Source: Hyphomicrobiales bacterium
GTDB lineage: Bacteria > Pseudomonadota > Alphaproteobacteria > Rickettsiales > JACKKO01
Assembly (NCBI GenBank): GCA_024236395.1
Contig: JACKKO010000001.1
Coordinates: 310,001-374,000 of the forward strand
Direction of reading: 5' to 3'
DNA: 64,000 bases
Shown here: positions 17,473 through 25,655 of the stretch, one piece after another
How positions within the stretch are numbered: the stretch's first letter is position 1
Layout of the letters: every line of letters starts with the position of its first letter
The notes under the pieces: generated by a model
Seen by the model: only the letters and a program-made list of their open reading frames with translations
What the model was told of the DNA's origin: nothing
Database searches by the model: none
Made by a program: the position numbers and the translations under genes

Positions 17473-17817
17473 ATGATGAACGCAAAACATGAAGAAATAC
17501 AAAAAGTCATTGATGAGAATGACGTGGTGCTGTTTGTCAAAGGCACGGCGAAATTCCCGCAATGTGGGTTTTCCGCGGTGGTGATCCAGATTTTTGACCG
17601 GCTGGGTGTGCAGTATAAAGACGTCAACATCCTGGAGGATAATGATCTGCGTCAGGAGTTGAAAGTGTTTTCTGACTGGCCGACTTTCCCGCAGATTTAT
17701 CTGAAGGGGGAATTGATTGGTGGGTGTGATATTGCCCGTGAAATGTTTACCAGCGGCGAGTTGCAGGAAGCATTAAAGGAAAAGGGTATCCCCTTTAGCA
17801 TGGCAGACGCTTCTTAG
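17473..17817 (+). CDS. grxD: Monothiol glutaredoxin (Grx4/GrxD type)
   Basis: About 114 residues. CGFS-type glutaredoxins bind and pass on [2Fe-2S] clusters with glutathione. The CGFS motif (FPQCGFS, Cys about 31), WPTFPQIYLKGELIGGCDI and KGTAKFP are diagnostic. Start: ATG ATG at 17473/17476 after AAGGAG at 17463-17468; the second ATG has the better spacing. An extended in-frame start at 17395 would lie in the repeat-rich tRNA flank and is unlikely. In many alphaproteobacteria grxD follows a bolA gene; none is seen here. It converges with the small membrane-protein gene, 3 nt away. Confidence 0.92.
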   Translation: MMNAKHEEIQKVIDENDVVLFVKGTAKFPQCGFSAVVIQIFDRLGVQYKDVNILEDNDLRQELKVFSDWPTFPQIYLKGELIGGCDIAREMFTSGELQEALKEKGIPFSMADAS

Positions 17818-17820
17818 CGT

Positions 17821-18063
17821 CTAGTGTGTCAGGTAATAATAAATCAGCGGAATCCAGATAAATGTGGTGGTGATCAGGCCCTTGATGGTCTGATAGGCAA
17901 TCCATGCGTAAAACGCACGCTTACTGGTTTTGATGGCAAAACGTTTCTTGCTGTCATTTGAGATGCCTGATTCATTGTTTGTTGTTTTTGTAGGATGTGT
18001 ATTCAATAGCATGCTCGATATTATAAATACTAAAGCTAATGATTCAACATAGAAAACTTTCAA
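17821..18063 (-). CDS. Small hypothetical membrane protein
   Basis: About 80 residues with a TTG start and no clear Shine-Dalgarno. Two hydrophobic stretches are visible: SLALVFIISSMLL near the N-terminus and a C-terminal GLITTTFIWIPLIYYYL preceded by a basic segment (KKRFAIKTSKRAFYAWIAYQ). The C-terminal part resembles small inner-membrane proteins of unknown function. An internal ATG at about residue 18 is another possible start. The gene lies in AT-rich sequence next to the RTX gene. I do not recognise a family. Coding status is moderate: hydrophobicity pattern and stop position next to grxD support it, the weak start does not. Confidence 0.4.
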   Translation of the reverse strand: MKVFYVESLALVFIISSMLLNTHPTKTTNNESGISNDSKKRFAIKTSKRAFYAWIAYQTIKGLITTTFIWIPLIYYYLTH

Positions 18064-18284
18064 GAAATTCTGAAATAGCTTGGGATGTTAATAAGTAATT
18101 CAGCACATCTCCGTAAAATTCTTGGTGCATGGATATGTTGGGATATACAAAAATTATGAAATAGTTAACATATCGCCTTTAATTTAGCAGCATATTAACT
18201 ATATTTTATTACAAATAAAGTGTAAATTATGTTAGTATTTGTAGAATATATACATAATAAATCTAACCTACCAGGAGGGCTCTA
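18064..18284. other. AT-rich intergenic region upstream of the RTX gene
   Basis: 221 nt, much richer in A/T than its surroundings. ATAGTTAA (18161-18168) and TTAACTAT (18195-18202) form an 8-bp inverted repeat with a 26-nt spacer, which could be a regulator site. Several TATAAT-like hexamers occur, but none can be singled out. No gene seen. Confidence 0.4.
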
Positions 18285-19082
18285 ATGGCTAAAAATACAC
18301 GAAACGATATTATTATTGGAACTGAAGGAAATGATGATCTTTATGGTACATCTGGGAATGATATTATCTTCGGACTAGGAGGGCATGATGTCATTGTAGC
18401 ATTAGGGGGGCATGACTTTGTTTATGCTGGTGCTGGAAATGATTATGTAACAGCGGGCATTGGGAACGATACTATTTATGGTGGCGATGGGAACGACATA
18501 TTATGGGGTGATGAAGATAATGATTTTGTCTATGGTGACGAAGGAAAGGACAGTATTTTTGGTGGGAAAGGTGTAGATATATTGCACGGTGGAAAAGGTG
18601 ATGACTTTGTTCATGCTGGGATTGGTGCCGGTGCGGGGTCTCTCTATGATAATGATTATGTTTATGGGGATGAAGGTAACGACTTGCTCTATGGTGATCA
18701 TGGTCGGGACTATCTTCATGGTGGTGCTGATAATGATACACTTAATGGTCAGGAAGGTGCAGATACTATAATAGGTGGTAGTGGCCAAGATAATATGATA
18801 GGGGGTGATGGCGCTGATATATTCCGGTTTTTCAATGGTGATGGCTATGATGTGATTGTGGATTTCACCGTGAATGTGGATAAAATTGATCTGAGTCATA
18901 CCAATGTCACCTCAATGGAAGACCTGTGGTTTGATCCGGCAGGAAGTGATCTGTATCTTGGATGGAATTCCGGAACATTAACGACTAACGCTATAAAGCT
19001 AGAAGATGTTTCGTTTGAAGATCTAGATGCTGATGACTTTATTTTCAGCCAGGTGGCGCAACTGGAAGATGAAGTATTTTAA
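18285..19082 (+). CDS. RTX-type calcium-binding repeat protein
   Basis: About 265 residues, nearly all glycine/aspartate nonapeptide repeats of the GGxGxDxUx class (for example GNDTIYGGDGNDILWGD, GNDLLYGDHGRDYLHGG, GADTIIGGSGQDNMIGGDGA). These form calcium-binding parallel beta-rolls in proteins exported by type I secretion. The last 80 residues (ADIFRFFNGDGYDVIVDFTV and DLDADDFIFSQ) resemble the C-terminal secretion module, and there is no N-terminal signal peptide. No enzyme domain is present, so it may be a matrix, adhesin-like or structural protein. No ABC/HlyD/TolC genes are nearby. AGGAGG at 18273-18278 supports the start. Base composition is AT-rich relative to neighbours, and a strong bidirectional terminator follows. 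Confidence 0.85.
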   Translation: MAKNTRNDIIIGTEGNDDLYGTSGNDIIFGLGGHDVIVALGGHDFVYAGAGNDYVTAGIGNDTIYGGDGNDILWGDEDNDFVYGDEGKDSIFGGKGVDILHGGKGDDFVHAGIGAGAGSLYDNDYVYGDEGNDLLYGDHGRDYLHGGADNDTLNGQEGADTIIGGSGQDNMIGGDGADIFRFFNGDGYDVIVDFTVNVDKIDLSHTNVTSMEDLWFDPAGSDLYLGWNSGTLTTNAIKLEDVSFEDLDADDFIFSQVAQLEDEVF

Positions 19083-19099
19083 GGATTATTATTTCCTTG

Positions 19100-19126
19100 A
19101 AAGGCCTGCTTACAAGCAGGCCTTTT
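19100..19126. terminator. Bidirectional terminator between the RTX gene and purL
   Basis: AAAGGCCTGC (19100-19109) pairs with GCAGGCCTTT (19116-19125) around TTACAA. T-runs occur on both strands. It lies between the RTX stop (19082) and the purL stop (19127, opposite strand). Confidence 0.85.
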
Positions 19127-21334
19127 CTATGGTTCAGAAAGCATGCGTTGTGGCAGGGTGTTTTCATTGGCATACCGGAGCTTCTCCAGCGAGATACTGG
19201 CATCTTCCAGCTGCAGGCTGTTACCGCCCGTTTCCCCGATGACGTTTGCAGTAATACCGTCTTCCGGGGCTTTCTTTAAAATACGTTCGGCATACACTGG
19301 GTCAGCGGTGACGATATAGCGTGCCTGGTCTTCCCCAAAAGCACGCCCTAGGTCGGAAGCGATGGTGAGGGTGGCGCCGATATTACCCGCCAGTGCCATT
19401 TCTGCGATGGCCACCAGCTGCCCGCCATCGGCCAGATCATGGCAGGCTGTGACCCAGCCTTTTTGAATCAGCCAGCGCACAAAATCACCGTTTTTCTTCT
19501 CGGCCTCCAGGTTCACCGGCGGGGGCGGGCCTTCCTCGCGGCCAAGAATCTCGCGTAAGAAAAGCGATTGTCCCAGATGTCCCTCTTCCATATCACCGAT
19601 GCGAATAATTACGTCACCAGTCTGACGGAATGCCAGCCGTGCATGCTTGCTGACATCCTTTATCAGTCCCACACCACCAATAGCCGGTGTGGGCAGAATG
19701 CCTTGGCCATTCGTTTCATTATATAGCGAGGCATTACCGGAGACGACCGGGAATGCAAGCGTGGCACAGGCCTGTTTCATGCCTTCAATACAGCCCACAA
19801 TCTGTCCCATGATTTCCGGTTTTTCCGGGTTGCCAAAATTCAGGCAATTGGTGATCGCAAGCGGGGTGGCGCCGGTGGCGGTCAGGTTACGCCATGCCTC
19901 GGCAACCGCCTGCTTACCACCTTCCACCGGGTTAGCCTTGCAGTAGCGCGGCGTGCAGTCACTGGTCACGGCCAGCGCTTTTTTACTGCCATGTACGCGT
20001 ACGATTCCGGCATCGGCAGTTCCTTCTGGTGCGACGGTATCATTCATCACGCGGTAATCATATTGTTCCCAGATCCAGCGTTTGCTGGCGAGGTCGGGGC
20101 TGCCAAGCAATGTTTCCAGTGTGTGCAGTAATGCCTCGGGCGTGGTGGAGGTATCCACAGAGACATTCTCCGCCTTCGGGGTGGGCACCCATGGACGATC
20201 ATAGACCGGCGCTTCTTCCGAAAGCGGGCGCACCGGTAGATCGGCCTCCACCTTGCCCTGATATTTCACCACCAGGTGGCCGGTATCGGTCAGATGGCCG
20301 ACCACGGCAGCATCCAGCCCCCATTTGGCAAAGATACCGCGTGCCAGTGCTTCCTTCTCCGGCTTGACCACCATGAGCATGCGCTCCTGGCTTTCCGACA
20401 GCATGATTTCATAGGCCGTCATCCCGGTTTCACGCACGGGGACGTCATCCAGGTTCAGCTCAATGCCGCTATTCCCTTTATCGGCCATTTCCAGTGAGGA
20501 GCAGGTGAGACCTGCTGCCCCCATATCCTGAATCCCAATGATGGCATCCTGCTGCATCAGTTCTAAGCAGGCTTCAATCAATAGTTTTTCCGTGAACGGA
20601 TCACCGACCTGCACGGTGGGGCGCTTTTCTTCAGAGTCATCATCAAACTCTGCCGAGGCCATCGTGGCACCATGAATCCCATCGCGTCCGGTTTTGGCCC
20701 CAACATAAATCACCGGGTTCCCGATCCCGCTGGCCGCCGAGTAAAATATTTTATCCTGCTCGGCAATACCTACGGCCATCGCGTTCACCAGATTATTCCC
20801 GTTATAGGCCGCATGGAAGGTACATTCCCCGCCGACGGTGGGCACCCCCACACAGTTACCATAACCACCAATCCCGGCGACAACACCGCTCAGCAGGTGT
20901 GGCGTTTTGGCGTGATCAATGGCACCGAAGCGCAAACTATTGAGCAGCGCCACGGGCCGTGCCCCCATGGTAAACACATCACGCAGAATGCCACCGACAC
21001 CGGTCGCGGCACCCTGGTAGGGCTCAATAAAAGAGGGGTGATTGTGGCTTTCCATCTTAAAGATGACTGCTTGCCCATCACCAATATCCACCACCCCGGC
21101 ATTTTCACCTGGGCCGCAAATGACCTGTGGGCCAGTGGTAGGCAATTTTTTGATATGGCGACGTGTGGATTTATACGAGCAATGCTCGCTCCACATCACC
21201 GAGAAAATACCCAGCTCTACCAGGTTTGGTTCCCGCCCCAGGATGGCGAGTAAGTGCTGGTATTCTTCCGCGTTAATCCCGTGTGCGGCGACGATATCAG
21301 GGGTGATGGTAGCGGCTTGCGCAGTACCGGTCAT
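19127..21334 (-). CDS. purL: Phosphoribosylformylglycinamidine synthase subunit PurL
   Basis: About 735 residues, the small PurL that works with separate PurQ and PurS to convert FGAR to FGAM in purine synthesis. Motifs: LGREPNLVELGIFSVMWSEH, CSYKSTRRHIKKLP, FKMESHNHPSFIEPYQGAAT, GVGGILRDVFTMGARPVA, IQDMGAAGLTCSSLEMA and ACHDLADGGQLVAIAEMAL. Length agrees with PurQ- and PurS-dependent enzymes. The start overlaps the stop of the upstream membrane-protein gene as ATGA, so translation is coupled. It is the last gene of the - strand purine run (purC, purS, purQ, membrane protein, purL). Confidence 0.97.
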   Translation of the reverse strand: MTGTAQAATITPDIVAAHGINAEEYQHLLAILGREPNLVELGIFSVMWSEHCSYKSTRRHIKKLPTTGPQVICGPGENAGVVDIGDGQAVIFKMESHNHPSFIEPYQGAATGVGGILRDVFTMGARPVALLNSLRFGAIDHAKTPHLLSGVVAGIGGYGNCVGVPTVGGECTFHAAYNGNNLVNAMAVGIAEQDKIFYSAASGIGNPVIYVGAKTGRDGIHGATMASAEFDDDSEEKRPTVQVGDPFTEKLLIEACLELMQQDAIIGIQDMGAAGLTCSSLEMADKGNSGIELNLDDVPVRETGMTAYEIMLSESQERMLMVVKPEKEALARGIFAKWGLDAAVVGHLTDTGHLVVKYQGKVEADLPVRPLSEEAPVYDRPWVPTPKAENVSVDTSTTPEALLHTLETLLGSPDLASKRWIWEQYDYRVMNDTVAPEGTADAGIVRVHGSKKALAVTSDCTPRYCKANPVEGGKQAVAEAWRNLTATGATPLAITNCLNFGNPEKPEIMGQIVGCIEGMKQACATLAFPVVSGNASLYNETNGQGILPTPAIGGVGLIKDVSKHARLAFRQTGDVIIRIGDMEEGHLGQSLFLREILGREEGPPPPVNLEAEKKNGDFVRWLIQKGWVTACHDLADGGQLVAIAEMALAGNIGATLTIASDLGRAFGEDQARYIVTADPVYAERILKKAPEDGITANVIGETGGNSLQLEDASISLEKLRYANENTLPQRMLSEP

Positions 21335-22209
21335 GATGATGGTTCCTCATTCGTTTTTTGCGGTGCGCTCTCACCGCTTTCTGGCATAGTTGTGTTGGTC
21401 TGTTCTGGTGCTGGTAGCAATTCCTGATCGGTCAGGCGCGCGCATTGCTTCTCTGTAAAATGCCGGACACCTGTATAGACCAGTAGCGAGCGCTGCTTCA
21501 CATCTTTTGGCAATTTAGCCTGCGTGGCGGGAGACAGGTGTCGGATGTCAATCACCTCACCGTTCTGAATGGAATTCACGTAACGATAAATAGAGGAGCA
21601 TGGGGTATGCGCATTAGACAGCGTAAAATACGCTACTTCAAAAGAAGGATTGCGTGTCAGAATATCGTCGGCCACATCTTCCGGCAGATTTGGATGCGCG
21701 GCGATACGTTGCAGATGCGGTTCACTGCGATGGCCGATTAGCCCATGGTATATGGTTGCAATATCATCCCCGGAGGTGTCAGTGTTTTCCAGTGTTTCAA
21801 TCTGTTTGCGTCCAGACCCGTATAATACCATCGTACCAATAATCGCCAGCAGCAGGAAGAAAATCAACCCACGGCCAAACCGACCGTAGGGACGGCTGGT
21901 CAACGGGTGTGGCTTCAGCAGGCGATGCACCCAGGAAATCACAATCCCAATCAGTAACCCGGCCAGCGTTGGCAGTATGATCAGGCTGGCACTATCCCGC
22001 AATACTTTATGGGCATCCGGTGTACCGGTATAGCGTTGGTACAGTAGCACCGTGGCAACGATACCTAATACCGCCCCCACGGTTGCCAGCCCCCAGCTAA
22101 TTTGCATACCGGTTTTCCCCATAGGCAAACGCCAGGCCAGCACCAGCAAAAGATTACCCAGTAGGGGCAGAATATACGAAGGGAAATACGTATATAAAAA
22201 CCCCAGCAT
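21331..22209 (-). CDS. Unrecognised membrane protein within the purine operon
   Basis: About 292 residues. I do not recognise the family. The N-terminal 140 residues hold about four hydrophobic segments (YILPLLGNLLLVLAWRL, ISWGLATVGAVLGIVATVLL, SLIILPTLAGLLIGIVISWV, LIFFLLLAIIGTMVLYG). The remaining half is soluble, with a repeat-like helical stretch (ATIYHGLIGHRSEPHLQRIA, AHPNLPEDVADDILTRN) of a kind seen in HEAT-like repeats, then a Pro/Glu/Thr-rich tail. It overlaps purQ by 1 nt (TAATG) and purL by 4 nt (ATGA), so it is expressed with both. Nothing in the sequence suggests a purine enzyme activity. A lineage-specific passenger or membrane anchor for the FGAM synthase complex are both possible. 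Confidence 0.7.
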   Translation of the reverse strand: MLGFLYTYFPSYILPLLGNLLLVLAWRLPMGKTGMQISWGLATVGAVLGIVATVLLYQRYTGTPDAHKVLRDSASLIILPTLAGLLIGIVISWVHRLLKPHPLTSRPYGRFGRGLIFFLLLAIIGTMVLYGSGRKQIETLENTDTSGDDIATIYHGLIGHRSEPHLQRIAAHPNLPEDVADDILTRNPSFEVAYFTLSNAHTPCSSIYRYVNSIQNGEVIDIRHLSPATQAKLPKDVKQRSLLVYTGVRHFTEKQCARLTDQELLPAPEQTNTTMPESGESAPQKTNEEPSS

Positions 22210-22901
22210 TACCGAATACCCTCCAGCAATGTACGGAACAAGGCCTGTCCATCTGTTCCGGCGGTCAGTGCATCACAGGCGCGTTCTGGGTGTGGCATCA
22301 TGCCCAGGACATTTTTATTGGCGTTCAGTATCCCGGCGATATTATGCATGGCTCCGTTGGGATTGGTGTTGTCATTGATCGCGCCATTCTGATCGGCATA
22401 GCGGAAAGCAATACGCTGTTCATCTTCCAATTGGTGTATCGTATCGTCGTCTGCCACATAATTGCCATCATGATGCGCAATAGGGAATGTTACCACCTGT
22501 CCCACGGTGTAACCGGATGTGAATGGCGTTGCGTTGGTTTCCACACGCAATGTCGCGTCTTTACAGATGAAATGCAGACTACGGTTCCGCATCAGGGTAC
22601 CCGGCAGCAGGCCGGTTTCCGTCAACACCTGGAAACCGTTGCAGATGCCCAGCACATAACGCCCGGCTTGGGCATGCCGGATCAGATCGGGCACGATACC
22701 GGCCTGTGCCGCGATTGCACCACAACGCAGATAATCCCCGTAAGAAAAACCACCGGGGAGTACTACCAGATCCAGTTTAGGCAAGGTTGTTTCTGCATGC
22801 CACACCATTGTGACATCTGCCCCCAGGGATTCCAGCGCGACACGTGCATCACGATCGCAGTTTGATCCGGGAAAAACAATGACACCAGCTTTCATCGTCA
22901 T
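22209..22901 (-). CDS. purQ: Phosphoribosylformylglycinamidine synthase glutaminase subunit PurQ
   Basis: About 230 residues. Supplies ammonia from glutamine to PurL. Class I glutamine amidotransferase features: GVIVFPGSNCDRDARVALES, VVLPGGFSYGDYLRCGAIAA, the nucleophile Cys in VLGICNGFQVLTETGLLPG, and the C-terminal MMPHPERACD with the catalytic His and Glu. ATG at 22901 or 22895 can serve as start; the second gives the usual MKAGVIVFPG beginning. It lies 18 nt after purS and overlaps the downstream membrane-protein gene. Confidence 0.97.
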   Translation of the reverse strand: MTMKAGVIVFPGSNCDRDARVALESLGADVTMVWHAETTLPKLDLVVLPGGFSYGDYLRCGAIAAQAGIVPDLIRHAQAGRYVLGICNGFQVLTETGLLPGTLMRNRSLHFICKDATLRVETNATPFTSGYTVGQVVTFPIAHHDGNYVADDDTIHQLEDEQRIAFRYADQNGAINDNTNPNGAMHNIAGILNANKNVLGMMPHPERACDALTAGTDGQALFRTLLEGIR

Positions 22902-22919
22902 ACAGTCCGAAGTCTCGTA

Positions 22920-23165
22920 TTATGCTGCATCCAGCTCATAACGGTAATTTTCAATCACCGTGTTTGCCAACAAAGATTTGCACATTTTTTCCAGTGCTTC
23001 TTCGGCACGGGCACGGTTGGTTTCTTTTAACTGCACCTCGATAAATTTTCCCTGCCGTACTTCTTCCACCCCTTCAAAGCCCATCGTGCCAAGGGCGCGG
23101 GCAACCGCTGTTCCTTGTGGATCCAGAACGCCGTTTTTCAGTGTGATATAGACGCGTGCTTTCAT
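22920..23165 (-). CDS. purS: Phosphoribosylformylglycinamidine synthase subunit PurS
   Basis: About 81 residues, the small structural subunit that holds PurL and PurQ together. Typical start KARVYITLKNGVLDPQGTAV, then ALGTMGFEGVEEVRQGKFIE and a C-terminal CKSLLANTVIENYRYEL. Between purC and purQ, 2 nt after the purC stop, the standard order for PurS-dependent organisms. Confidence 0.96.
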   Translation of the reverse strand: MKARVYITLKNGVLDPQGTAVARALGTMGFEGVEEVRQGKFIEVQLKETNRARAEEALEKMCKSLLANTVIENYRYELDAA

Positions 23166-23167
23166 GA

Positions 23168-24076
23168 TTACTTCTTCGGTTTCTTACTTTTCTTTGTGGA
23201 GCGCTTGGTTGACCCGCCACCGGTTTTTCCAGCGGTAGAGTCGGCTTTTTTCTTAGCAGGTTTACCCTTCGTCATCCCCGAAGTGCCGGAAGTTTTGGGC
23301 TTGGCGCTTTCCTTCGGTTTAAACTCGGCGACGTTATCCTGTGTCTGGGTGTCCATGAAAATCCCTAAGCGGCGTGCAACTTCCTGGTAGGCTTCTGCAA
23401 CTTTTCCGAGATCATGGCGGAAACGGTCCTTATCCATCTTCTCGCCGGTTTCCACATCCCACAGACGGCAGGAATCCGGGCTGATTTCATCGGCCAAGAT
23501 AATATAGAGGTTCCCTTCTTCGTCATACCAGCGGCCAAACTCCAGTTTGAAATCCACCAACTTCAGCCCGACACCTAAGAAAAGTCCGGTCAGGAAGTCA
23601 TTAACACGTAATGCAACAGCCTTGATTTCATCCAGTTCTTCATCGAATGCCCAGCCGAACGTCACGATATGTTCTTCTGTTAGCATGGGATCATTCAGCG
23701 CATCACTCTTTAAGTAATACTCCACCAGTGGTGCAGGTAGCATCATGCCTTCTTCCACATCAAACCGCTTACACAGGCTGCCGGCTGTGACATTACGCAC
23801 CACCACTTCCACCGGAATCACCTCCGCGGCTTTAATCAGCTGCTCACGCATGTTGAGGGATTTGATGAAGTGCGTATGAATACCAACTTCATGCAGGTGT
23901 GACATAATGAATTCAGAAATCCGGTTATTCAGAATACCCTTGCCAGGGATGACGCCTTTTTTCTTATTATTGAATGCCGTAGCATCATCTTTAAAATACT
24001 GGATAAGCGTACCGGGCTCTGGGCCTTCGTAAAGGATTTTTGCCTTACCTTCATAAAGCGGTTTACTGCGGGTCAT
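23168..24076 (-). CDS. purC: SAICAR synthetase PurC with basic C-terminal tail
   Basis: Phosphoribosylaminoimidazole-succinocarboxamide synthase, about 302 residues. Core motifs: LYEGKAKILYEGPEPGTLIQ, YFKDDATAFN, VVRNVTAGSLCKRFDVEEGM, KLVDFKLEFGRWYDEEGNL and LADEISPDSCRLWD. Bacterial PurC is usually 235-255 residues. Here about 50 extra residues, rich in Lys, Ser, Thr and Gly (SAKPKTSGTSG, GKPAKKKADSTAGK, STKRSTKKSKKPKK), follow the core; they look disordered and could bind nucleic acid. Start: ATG at 24076 gives the family-typical beginning; a TTG at 24082 is possible. First gene of the purine run, divergent from the DUF1476 gene. Confidence 0.95.
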   Translation of the reverse strand: MTRSKPLYEGKAKILYEGPEPGTLIQYFKDDATAFNNKKKGVIPGKGILNNRISEFIMSHLHEVGIHTHFIKSLNMREQLIKAAEVIPVEVVVRNVTAGSLCKRFDVEEGMMLPAPLVEYYLKSDALNDPMLTEEHIVTFGWAFDEELDEIKAVALRVNDFLTGLFLGVGLKLVDFKLEFGRWYDEEGNLYIILADEISPDSCRLWDVETGEKMDKDRFRHDLGKVAEAYQEVARRLGIFMDTQTQDNVAEFKPKESAKPKTSGTSGMTKGKPAKKKADSTAGKTGGGSTKRSTKKSKKPKK

Positions 24077-24238
24077 GAACAAAATACCTGGTTTATCGTT
24101 TGATGTTCTGCTATCGAAAACCGTTGCACGATGGTGGAAAAATAGGTATGCATGCGCCGGGTTTCAAGCATTACCCGGAGTGTATAGCGGGTTTTGGGTG
24201 GTTTCACCAGTAAAAATAATAATAAAGGGATCAAAACG

Positions 24239-24571
24239 ATGACAACATTTGATGACCGCGAGAAAGCGCTGGAGAACCGGTTTTTCCGGGATCAGGAACT
24301 GGAGTTCAAAGTAGTGGCAAAACGCCGCAAATTCTTAGGGATGTGGGCGGCTGAACGCATGCACAAAACGGAAGAAGAAACACTTAAATATGCTCTGGAT
24401 ATTGTACGTCTTGGGATTGAGGATAGTAGTGAAGGTGCAGTAGTAAACCGGATCCTTGCTGACATGCAGGCCGCCGGACTCAATATTACCGAAGCGGAAG
24501 TCCGTGAAAAAATGGACGATCTGGAAATGAAAGCGCGTAAACAAATCGCCGAGGAATACGGGGCAAAATAG
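24239..24571 (+). CDS. DUF1476 protein, zeta-type F1-ATPase inhibitor family
   Basis: About 110 residues, helical and charged. The beginning TTFDDREKALENRFFRDQEL and FKVVAKRRKFLGMWAAERM, then EVREKMDDLEMKARKQIAEE, match DUF1476. A Paracoccus member is the zeta subunit that inhibits the F1FO-ATPase. The N-terminal region carries the inhibitory segment in that protein. The family is typical of alphaproteobacteria and often sits beside purC, as here (divergent). The start at 24239 fits AAAGGGA at 24224-24230; an in-frame ATG at 24194 would add residues the family lacks. Confidence 0.88.
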   Translation: MTTFDDREKALENRFFRDQELEFKVVAKRRKFLGMWAAERMHKTEEETLKYALDIVRLGIEDSSEGAVVNRILADMQAAGLNITEAEVREKMDDLEMKARKQIAEEYGAK

Positions 24572-24574
24572 CGA

Positions 24575-25612
24575 TTAGCGGGTGTTATTATCCAGCGGCC
24601 AGCGGGCACGTGGAGTAACATCCAGTCCGTCAGCAGGAAGTCCGGCGTTTAGGCGCTCGATCCCGGCCCAGGCAATCATCGCGGCGTTATCCGTACAGAG
24701 TTTCATGGGGGGTGCCACCAGTTCCATGCCCGATCGTTCGCAGGCGTTACCCAGATATGCACGCAGATAGTGATTTGCGGCGACGCCACCGGCCACCACC
24801 ACGTGCTTTCCTTCCGGGTGCATCTGTTTAAACATGCGGATCCCCTGTGTCATGCGATCCGCAAGAATCGTGCCGCAGGTGGCCTGAAAAGAGGCACATA
24901 CATCGTGCGCAGCAGTATCGTCCAGTGCGCTTTGTTCCCGTAAGTGTTCAACCGTACGAAGAACGGAGGTCTTCAGGCCGGAGAAGGAAAAATCACATCC
25001 CTCCCGCCCCACTAGTGGCTGTGGGAAAGTGAAGCGTTCCGGGTTTCCCTGTGCGGCCATTTTTTCAATGACCGGCCCTCCGGGATAGCCCAACCCCAGC
25101 ATTTTAGCGGTTTTATCGAAGGCTTCACCCACCGCGTCATCCAGCGTCTTACCCAAAATACGGTATTGCCCTGGGTCGGCGACACTCAGTATCTGGCAGT
25201 GTCCCCCGGAGACAAGTAACAGCAGAAACGGAAACGGAACATCATTGGTCAGGCGGGAAGTCAACGCATGACCTTCTAAGTGATTGACGGCTACGAGCGG
25301 CTTATTCAGCGCCAGGGCCATCCCCTTAGCCGTCATCAGCCCCACAATCACTCCACCGATCAATCCCGGCCCCGCCGTGGCGGCAATGGCGTCAATATCG
25401 CGTGCGGTCATGTCGGCATCACGCAGCGCTTGCAGGATTACCTGTTCCACATGCATGATATGCGCGCGTGAAGCAATTTCAGGAACCACCCCACCATAGG
25501 CGGCATGTTCTTTCAGCTGCGAGCGCACCACGTTAGACAGTATCTGCCGGTCACTGCTGATCACGGCGGCGGCGGTTTCATCACAACTACTTTCAATACC
25601 CAGTATGCGCAT
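24575..25612 (-). CDS. tsaD: tRNA N6-threonylcarbamoyladenosine transferase TsaD
   Basis: About 345 residues. Transfers threonylcarbamoyl to A37 of ANN-decoding tRNAs. Hallmarks: ILGIESSCDETAAAVI, KEHAAYGGVVPEIASRAHI, the metal-binding NHLEGHAL, PFLLLLVSGGHCQILSV, LGLGYPGGPVIEK and VVAGGVAANHYLR. The start at 25612 gives the canonical MRILGIESS beginning; extended frames upstream would run into hemC. It diverges from hemC with a 43-nt gap, so their promoters must overlap. It converges with the DUF1476 gene, 3 nt away. Confidence 0.96.
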   Translation of the reverse strand: MRILGIESSCDETAAAVISSDRQILSNVVRSQLKEHAAYGGVVPEIASRAHIMHVEQVILQALRDADMTARDIDAIAATAGPGLIGGVIVGLMTAKGMALALNKPLVAVNHLEGHALTSRLTNDVPFPFLLLLVSGGHCQILSVADPGQYRILGKTLDDAVGEAFDKTAKMLGLGYPGGPVIEKMAAQGNPERFTFPQPLVGREGCDFSFSGLKTSVLRTVEHLREQSALDDTAAHDVCASFQATCGTILADRMTQGIRMFKQMHPEGKHVVVAGGVAANHYLRAYLGNACERSGMELVAPPMKLCTDNAAMIAWAGIERLNAGLPADGLDVTPRARWPLDNNTR

Positions 25613-25655
25613 TTTTCCTGTCATTTCTGTTGAAGCTGAACTATATGAAACAGCC

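Noticed and set aside
17197..17485. Open frames antisense to tRNA-Pro encoding GRGERIRTSGLLVPNQ-like peptides
   Set aside because: This is the known artefact of translating a tRNA on the wrong strand; the tRNA explains the sequence.
18472..18899. His- and Ile-rich frames antisense to the RTX repeats
   Set aside because: Mirror of Gly/Asp codons in the RTX gene, with no start signal.
20672..21253. 193-residue frame antisense to purL
   Set aside because: purL is certain by homology; no ribosome site on the other strand.
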